In this document: one piece after another, positions 7,902 through 12,164 of the stretch
Position numbering within the stretch: the stretch's first letter is position 1
How the letters are laid out: each line of letters begins with the position of its first letter
NCBI GenBank assembly: GCA_902513935.1
Contig: CABXOR010000049.1
Coordinates: 1 to 12,164 of the forward strand
DNA length: 12,164 bases
DNA from: an uncultured SAR324 cluster bacterium
GTDB lineage: Bacteria; SAR324; NAC60-12
Reading direction: 5' to 3'
Notes under the pieces: model-generated
Seen by the model: the letters and a program-made list of their open reading frames with translations, nothing else
Database searches by the model: none
What the model was told of the DNA's origin: nothing
Translations under genes and position numbers: made by a program

Positions 7902-8624
7902 TTGATCAATATTTTCGCGAAAGCAGGCACGGTTTGGGAAACCTCCTGGTAGAAGATATTTTTCCTGAGGTATGCTCTGTTCAAGCTCACGATTCTTTTT
8001 TGTGACGGTCATCTTTTCTCCAGTACGGCCGAGTCCACTCATTTTGAATCGATAATGAGCCTCCAGTTGTTCGTCATGAATCCGAAGGAAACAGAGCACG
8101 TAGTCCATGTTGGGATATTCCCGTGAATCTGGTGGAATGAGCTTGACCTCAGTCCATTCTGATTTTCTTTTTTGATATTTTTCTAAAAAACGAAATTGAG
8201 TCGTGAAAGTTTGCAAATAATTTTGGAGGATTGGATGCAGGTTAATCTGTAAATTAAGCCGTCCACCTTCAGTTAGTGCTTCATCACCGCCAAAAAGCAG
8301 ATATAATCCTCCTTGTTTGTCAGTTATCTGGCAATCTGTAGATAAATTGAAATTCCAGCCGAAAGTTAGTTCAGAGCCGGCCTGCAGTGCAATATCCTGA
8401 GCTACTACTTGTTTAACGAGAACTTCCCAAGGAACCATCGTACCTTCTTTGAAAGCTTTTTTTAAACCATGTGCAAGAATAATTTGGGAAGTTATTACAG
8501 CAACAGTTTTGCTGCTAATGTTCCTGATTCGAATTTGACCTTTTACAACTTCTCCCTGATTCCATGACTCTCCTTCAACTTCAATTTGATATTCCAGAGG
8601 TTGCTGAATATATACGCTCCTCAT
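7866..8624 (-). CDS. Hypothetical protein, 252 residues, possible arrestin-like beta-sandwich
   Basis: I do not recognise this protein. It has no signal peptide or transmembrane segment and is probably cytoplasmic. The first 130 residues alternate polar and hydrophobic positions like beta strands. The opening YQIEVEGESWNQGEVVKGQI (residues 12-31), followed by IRIRN, recalls the first strands of arrestin/Spo0M-like folds, in which a binding protein begins with a 'charged loop, G..V.G.I.I.N' pattern. That resemblance is only impressionistic. The C-terminal half is more charged and ends in ENIDQALNIARPEVIF. The ATG at 8622-8624 has AAAGAG about five bases upstream. It lies 104 bases downstream of the malic-enzyme gene on the same strand and may be the last gene of that unit. 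Its final codons lie antisense to the possible transposase fragment. Confidence 0.72.
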   Translation of the reverse strand: MRSVYIQQPLEYQIEVEGESWNQGEVVKGQIRIRNISSKTVAVITSQIILAHGLKKAFKEGTMVPWEVLVKQVVAQDIALQAGSELTFGWNFNLSTDCQITDKQGGLYLLFGGDEALTEGGRLNLQINLHPILQNYLQTFTTQFRFLEKYQKRKSEWTEVKLIPPDSREYPNMDYVLCFLRIHDEQLEAHYRFKMSGLGRTGEKMTVTKKNRELEQSIPQEKYLLPGGFPNRACFRENIDQALNIARPEVIF

Positions 8625-8644
8625 TTGATCTCTTTAATTTGCTG

Positions 8645-8683
8645 TTTTAAAGGCCTGGAAAACATGGAAATTTAAGTCAGGCC
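8645..8683 (-). terminator. Weak stem-loop between malic-enzyme gene and the 252-residue ORF
   Basis: Read on the - strand, GGCCTG (8683-8678) and CAGGCC (8657-8652) form a perfect GC-rich 6-bp inverted repeat with a 20-base loop, followed by TTTAAAAC. The long loop and short T run make it a weak terminator or processing site. It would reduce read-through into the 252-residue gene. Confidence 0.25.
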
Positions 8684-8728
8684 GGATGTGATTATTAGTT
8701 TAGATTCGCGTAAACCTTAGCTGAATCT

Positions 8729-10156
8729 CTACTGTGAACTTTTCTTTCTTCTTGCCACTCCAGTTTTTCTAGCTGCTTCCCGTACTGCTTCAGCAATTTT
8801 AGGTGCAACCGATGAGTCAAATACACTTGGAATAATATAGTCTGCACAGAGGTGTGATTCTTTTACAGTGCCTGCGATGGCGTGTGCAGTGGCCAATTTC
8901 ATTTCTTCATTTATCGTACTGGCCTGACAATCAAGAGCCCCACGGAATATTCCGGGAAAACAAAGAACATTATTGATTTGATTTGGATAATCACTGCGTC
9001 CGGTTGCCATTACCGCCACTACAGGTAATGCTTCATCTGGACTGATTTCAGGGTCAGGATTTGACATTGCAAAAACAATTGGATCTTTGGCCATGCATTT
9101 TACATCTTCCTGATTGATTACATTGGGAGCGGAAACCCCCACAAAGACATCTGCTCCCGCAATTACATCTTTGAGAGTCCCAGATTCCTGATTTGGATTT
9201 GTACTGTCAGCAAACCAGCGTTTACTGGAATTGAGATCGTTCCTTTTAGGATGTATTGCACCTTTGCTGTCACAGCCAATCAAGTTTTTTACACCAAGTT
9301 GTAGAATCATCTTGGAACATGCTGTTCCAGCTGCACCTGCACCGGATACAACTACCTTTATGTTTTCAGCTTTTTTATCAACGAACTTTAGAGCATTGAT
9401 TAAAGCGGCAGTCGTTACAACCGCAGTTCCATGTTGATCATCATGAAAAACTGGAATAGCCAGCTCCTCTCGGAGTCTACGTTCAATTTCAAAACAGCGT
9501 GGTGCTGAAATGTCTTCCAAATTTATGGCACCAAATCCAGGAGAAATGGCCTTAACAGTCAGTATAATTTCTTCGGTATCTGTGGTGTCTAAGCAAATCG
9601 GCCATGCGTCTATGTTGGCGAATTCTTTAAAAAGCATTGCTTTGCCTTCCATAACCGGCATGGCAGCTTTAGGGCCAATGTCACCAAGTCCTAATACTGC
9701 AGTACCATCGGAAATCACTGCGACTGTGTTGCCTTTGATGGTCAGTTTGTATGCATCTTCAGGATCTTCGTAAATATCCATACAAATTCGAGCCACACCC
9801 GGAGTATAGGCCATGGAAAGGTCATCACGGGTTTTGACAGGAATACGGTTTCGGATACTGATTTTTCCACCCAAATGGACCAAAAATGTGCGGTCAGAAA
9901 AGTTGATAAATTCAACTCCGGGGATGTTCTTGATTGCTGTTACGATTTGTTCGCTGTGATCAGGATCATGAGTAAAAATACTGATGTCACGGACTAAAAC
10001 CCCAGCTTCGGGCTGCACGAGGTCTATCGCTCCTACTATTCCATGCATCTCGGAAATGGTCTGAGTCACATTGGCTAACATCCCAATCTTATTATCAATA
10101 TTGAGACGAACGATAATACTGTTGCTGGCATTAAAAGCAACTTGGCTGACTGTCAT
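8729..10156 (-). CDS. Malic enzyme with N-terminal ACT domain
   Basis: This enzyme oxidatively decarboxylates malate to pyruvate and CO2 while reducing NAD or NADP; cofactor preference cannot be read safely. Residues about 13-85 form an ACT-type regulatory domain (IIVRLNIDNKIGMLANVTQT, then the second half to about 90), a fold that often binds amino acids. The catalytic part is the compact bacterial type. It has Tyr117 in AYTPGVA, Lys172 in MEGKAMLFKEF, metal ligands Glu214/Asp215 in INLEDI and Asp239/Asp240 in HDDQHGT, and the nucleotide motif GAGAAG (272-277). The 475 residues match ACT-fused small malic enzymes and lack the phosphotransacetylase tail of E. coli MaeB. The ATG at 10154-10156 is preceded by GGAG with a 6-base spacer. 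The proB stop lies 3 bases upstream, so coupled translation is likely. Regulation by an amino acid through the ACT domain is inference. Confidence 0.95.
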   Translation of the reverse strand: MTVSQVAFNASNSIIVRLNIDNKIGMLANVTQTISEMHGIVGAIDLVQPEAGVLVRDISIFTHDPDHSEQIVTAIKNIPGVEFINFSDRTFLVHLGGKISIRNRIPVKTRDDLSMAYTPGVARICMDIYEDPEDAYKLTIKGNTVAVISDGTAVLGLGDIGPKAAMPVMEGKAMLFKEFANIDAWPICLDTTDTEEIILTVKAISPGFGAINLEDISAPRCFEIERRLREELAIPVFHDDQHGTAVVTTAALINALKFVDKKAENIKVVVSGAGAAGTACSKMILQLGVKNLIGCDSKGAIHPKRNDLNSSKRWFADSTNPNQESGTLKDVIAGADVFVGVSAPNVINQEDVKCMAKDPIVFAMSNPDPEISPDEALPVVAVMATGRSDYPNQINNVLCFPGIFRGALDCQASTINEEMKLATAHAIAGTVKESHLCADYIIPSVFDSSVAPKIAEAVREAARKTGVARRKKSSQ

Positions 10157-10159
10157 AAA

Positions 10160-11269
10160 TTACTCCAAAAATAGGTGATTTCTGTGAATAACCGGTTTAC
10201 TCTGGGGATCTTTCCCTCCTGTCTTTGGCAGGTTTTGTCCTTTTATTTGATGACACAATTCTTTGGCAGAACAATCGGCTCTTCCAACTCCGAGCCGTAC
10301 ACCTTCCTGATTACATATTTCAACAAGGTCCTTGTTTTCAAATTGTCCTTCAACGCGTGTTACACCTTTGGCTAATAAACTTTTTTTATTTTTCATAAGA
10401 GCTTGTTCTGCTCCTGCATCGATGACCAGGGTACCCTTGTTGAGTGCACCTGCCGCAAGCCATTTTTGATAGCTGCGTATTTTTCGTCCTTGAGCAATAA
10501 AATGTGTCCCCCGTCGTTGGCCTTCCATCACTTCACTCACACCTTCTGGAGATTTTCCATCCAAGATGTATGTATCAATTCCAAACGACATTGCCATTCC
10601 AGCCGAACGGGCTTTACTTTCCATTCCTCCTTTTCCTCCGGGAGAAGTGACAGGAAGACAGTGTTGTAGAATTTCGTCAGTGAGCTCCTCCACTTTTTCC
10701 ACAACAGTGGAGCGCTTACCTTCCTGCGTTTCTTCTTCTTTGAGCAAACCAGGTGCAACGGTAAGGAAAAAAAGCTGGTCTGCTCCAATAAGTGTTGCCA
10801 GATAAACGGCAAGCAAATCATTATCACCAAAATTGAGGTCCAATTCCTCTGTTGCAACAACATCGTTTTCATTAACAATTGGAACAATTTTATACTTAAG
10901 CAGATTCTCAAGAGTATTTCGAATATTGAGGTATGACTTCCGGAGACCAAAATCTCCACGTGTTAACAATATTTGAGCTACCGTGGTTTTATGTTTGCGA
11001 AAAGCATCAGTATAAATTTGTATCAACCTGGCTTGTCCAACTGAAGCTAAAATTTGATGTGACGCCAGGGTGTTTCTCGATTCATCCACAGAACATAACT
11101 CTCGTCCGGCCCCAACTGATCCTGAAGTTACCACTAAAACCTCGTGACCATGACCACGTATTTTTGCAATTTGTGCAGCTAGTTCACCTATTAATTTATG
11201 ATCCAGCTTTCCATTCGATTGTTGCAGAACATTTGTGCCAATTTTTATGACAATACGTTTAGATTTCAC
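10160..11269 (-). CDS. proB: Glutamate 5-kinase with C-terminal PUA domain
   Basis: ProB phosphorylates glutamate to glutamyl-5-phosphate, the committed step of proline synthesis, in the cytoplasm. The amino-acid kinase domain covers residues 1-255. It shows RIVIKIGTNVL with Lys9, VVTSGSVGAG (47-55), IVNENDVV (131-138), FGDNDLLAV (148-155) and the GKGGMESKARSAG loop (212-224) with Lys219. A PUA domain spans about 275-350, and the tail VIHRNHLFLE is typical. The 369 residues equal the usual length. One motif is unusual: residues 170-174 read TVAPG where homologues have Thr-Asp, so Val171 replaces a conserved Asp near the nucleotide site. The start is GTG at 11269-11267; an in-frame TAG lies upstream and no ATG is available. 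Ribosome binding is poor. proA is not adjacent. The malic-enzyme gene follows after 3 bases. Confidence 0.95.
   Translation of the reverse strand: MKSKRIVIKIGTNVLQQSNGKLDHKLIGELAAQIAKIRGHGHEVLVVTSGSVGAGRELCSVDESRNTLASHQILASVGQARLIQIYTDAFRKHKTTVAQILLTRGDFGLRKSYLNIRNTLENLLKYKIVPIVNENDVVATEELDLNFGDNDLLAVYLATLIGADQLFFLTVAPGLLKEEETQEGKRSTVVEKVEELTDEILQHCLPVTSPGGKGGMESKARSAGMAMSFGIDTYILDGKSPEGVSEVMEGQRRGTHFIAQGRKIRSYQKWLAAGALNKGTLVIDAGAEQALMKNKKSLLAKGVTRVEGQFENKDLVEICNQEGVRLGVGRADCSAKELCHQIKGQNLPKTGGKDPQSKPVIHRNHLFLE
10163..10166 (-). promoter_or_regulatory. Ribosome-binding site of the malic-enzyme gene, inside the end of proB
   Basis: On the - strand GGAG sits in the last sense codons of proB, immediately before its TAA (10162-10160), six bases before the ATG of the next gene. 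It fixes the malic-enzyme start and implies that ribosomes finishing proB can restart there. Confidence 0.8.
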
Positions 11270-11356
11270 TTTGAAAACAATCAGTAACTGCCAGTCCGAT
11301 TCAGGGAAAAACTAGAGGGGCATGAAAATAAGAAGAAAGATTAAGCATTTGTAGAT

Positions 11357-11384
11357 ATTATCATGAAATTTGGAAGCTTTGCAA
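11357..11384 (-). promoter_or_regulatory. Candidate proB promoter
   Basis: Read on the - strand, TTGCAA (11384-11379) and GATAAT (11362-11357) are separated by 16 bases, and TG-like bases precede the -10. Transcription would start near 11350 and give an 80-base leader before the GTG of proB. The spacing and hexamers are decent for a sigma-70 type promoter, but this is unproven. Confidence 0.4.
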
Positions 11385-11394
11385 GCTTGAGAGA

Positions 11395-11443
11395 AATATC
11401 TCCTGCTCAGAACCTGTGCTCCGTCGGTACAGGTTCAGATATT
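11395..11443. repeat. Two-part inverted repeat between the membrane gene and proB
   Basis: GAACCTGT (11410-11417) and ACAGGTTC (11429-11436) form a perfect 8-bp stem with an 11-base loop. Outside it, AATATC (11395-11400) pairs perfectly with GATATT (11438-11443) across a bulge of nine bases on one side and one on the other. No T run follows on either strand, so it is not a classic intrinsic terminator. It lies 38 bases after the membrane-protein stop and just upstream of the candidate proB promoter. A terminator without a U tract, an operator or a small structured RNA are all possible. Confidence 0.6.
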
Positions 11444-11481
11444 GATGCAAATCTAATTTATTAAACTATTCTTCGTGTATT

Positions 11482-11949
11482 TTATAATACTACTTCTGAA
11501 TCAGGATCTGTCTCCTTTTGAAGACTGTTTTCATTTAAAACAGCTAGCCGCAACAACCATCTCTGGATAAGGGCATAGGAAAACAAAAGTAAACCCAATG
11601 CGACTGCATAATGCCGAACCGGCTCAAAGTAAGAAAGCAAAAAACTTGATCCAAACAACAGTAAAAGAATTTTATTGCAAACCGAGCAGCTAAAACCGAA
11701 AAATCCTAAAACTCCATCTATTCCTGCTTTTTTAGTGGCACAGTGTGGTGCCTGAATACCGAAGAACAGCCCAATTAAAAGTGATTCAAAACTGAGAATT
11801 ATATAATCCCAGCCATTCACCTCTGTCATGCGGATGAAAAAGGAATTGTTCCAAAGAGCAGTAATTGTTCCCAACAGCAAAAAAGCTGCAGAAGCAATAA
11901 TCAAGGTACTCAGCAATTCATTCAAGCTTATTTGTTTCAAAAATTTCAT
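11482..11949 (-). CDS. Small multi-pass membrane protein with a CxxC motif
   Basis: I do not recognise a named family. The 155 residues contain hydrophobic segments at about 13-33, 47-66, 93-108 and 112-130, so it is probably an inner-membrane protein with three or four passes. Three cysteines cluster in and next to the segment between the second and third helices: Cys70 in QAPHCATKK, then Cys88 and Cys91 in FSCSVCNK. CxxC at a membrane face suggests metal binding or thiol redox chemistry, as in mercury-transport and disulfide-exchange membrane proteins, but this is inference. The tail after about 137 is polar and acidic. The ATG at 11947-11949 has AAGGA with a 6-base spacer, the best ribosome-binding site in the window. 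It lies upstream of proB on the same strand, 212 bases away, so it is probably a separate transcript. Confidence 0.85.
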   Translation of the reverse strand: MKFLKQISLNELLSTLIIASAAFLLLGTITALWNNSFFIRMTEVNGWDYIILSFESLLIGLFFGIQAPHCATKKAGIDGVLGFFGFSCSVCNKILLLLFGSSFLLSYFEPVRHYAVALGLLLFSYALIQRWLLRLAVLNENSLQKETDPDSEVVL

Positions 11950-12164
11950 TAGCAGTCCTTAAAAAAATTACATTCCGTTCTACACTGAAAATATTTCGAA
12001 CCACAATGGATCAGATTCTTAAAAAATGTAACAAGCTCATTTTCAATCAATTCAGTTTAGAATACTGGATTTTCCGAAATTTGTGCTTAAATCATAATTG
12101 ATTTTATTATTACAGTTGGAAAGGCTCTGAAATAAGACGGGGATCATCGGATTGTACGGTGGCA
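11950..12164. other. Right-edge region without a confirmed gene
   Basis: This AT-rich stretch lies upstream of the membrane gene. A frame on the - strand enters from the right edge and stops at 12112-12110, reading ATVQSDDPRLISEPFQL. It could be the last 17 residues of an upstream gene, but a second frame is open further, so this is undecided. A 31-codon + frame (12006-12101) has no ribosome-binding site. AATCAATT (12045-12052) and AATTGATT (12096-12103) form an AT-rich inverted repeat. No clear promoter for the membrane gene was found. Confidence 0.3.

Noticed and set aside
7888..7911. ATATTGA...TCAATAT inverted repeat near the end of the 252-residue gene as a terminator
   Set aside because: It lies inside the coding sequence, is AT-rich, and has no T run directly after the stem in the direction of transcription.
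7943..7970. LLVEDIFPEV in a third + frame as a further transposase block (like LLNREIFYTLKEV)
   Set aside because: The distance from the GYIES block is wrong by about seven codons, yet another frameshift would be needed, and the - strand gene explains the sequence.
10537..10959. 140-codon open frame on the - strand overlapping proB
   Set aside because: It lies in another frame of a clearly coding proB and its translation has no recognisable domain; it is a shadow frame.
11270..11481. Possible tRNA or known small RNA in the proB upstream spacer
   Set aside because: ACAGGTTC looked like the start of a T arm, but no cloverleaf, anticodon arm or acceptor stem can be formed around it.

Overview
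This window reads as ordinary chromosomal DNA from a Gram-negative bacterium with a moderately AT-rich genome. The evidence is a proteobacterial-style YidC C-terminus, a bacterial-type GltB/GltD glutamate synthase, and Ig-like modules resembling the end of the cytochrome c maturation factor CcmI/CycH. A marine deltaproteobacterial or SAR324-like lineage would fit. That is an impression from protein style and gene mix, not a demonstrated assignment.

Layout. The left part is read on the + strand. It holds the 3' end of yidC (1-543), a 258-base spacer with a possible gltB promoter, then gltB (802-5304), gltD (5320-6855) and a membrane-anchored protein of two CcmI/CycH-type Ig-like domains (6859-7689). 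The last three are packed with gaps of 15 and 3 bases and look like one operon. The right part is read on the - strand, so the two blocks converge near 7690-7865. Going leftward from the right end, it holds a small cysteine-containing membrane protein (11949-11482), proB (11269-10160), an ACT-domain malic enzyme (10156-8729) and an unrecognised 252-residue protein (8624-7866). proB and the malic-enzyme gene are separated by 3 bases, and the ribosome-binding site of the second spans the end of the first. The convergent gap carries a short direct repeat and a possible broken DDE transposase fragment.

How the genes fit together. GltB and GltD make glutamate from glutamine and 2-oxoglutarate. ProB phosphorylates glutamate in the first step of proline synthesis. 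The malic enzyme turns malate into pyruvate plus reduced nicotinamide cofactor and carries an amino-acid-sensing type of domain. The theme is central nitrogen and carbon metabolism. No defence, secretion, phage or CRISPR system is visible.

The least explained items are the double Ig-like protein attached to gltBD, the CxxC membrane protein, the 252-residue protein, a structured inverted repeat upstream of proB, and two replaced motif residues: Val171 in ProB where Asp is expected, and Phe304 in GltD in the GGGDT motif. I did not find a convincing new multi-gene system.
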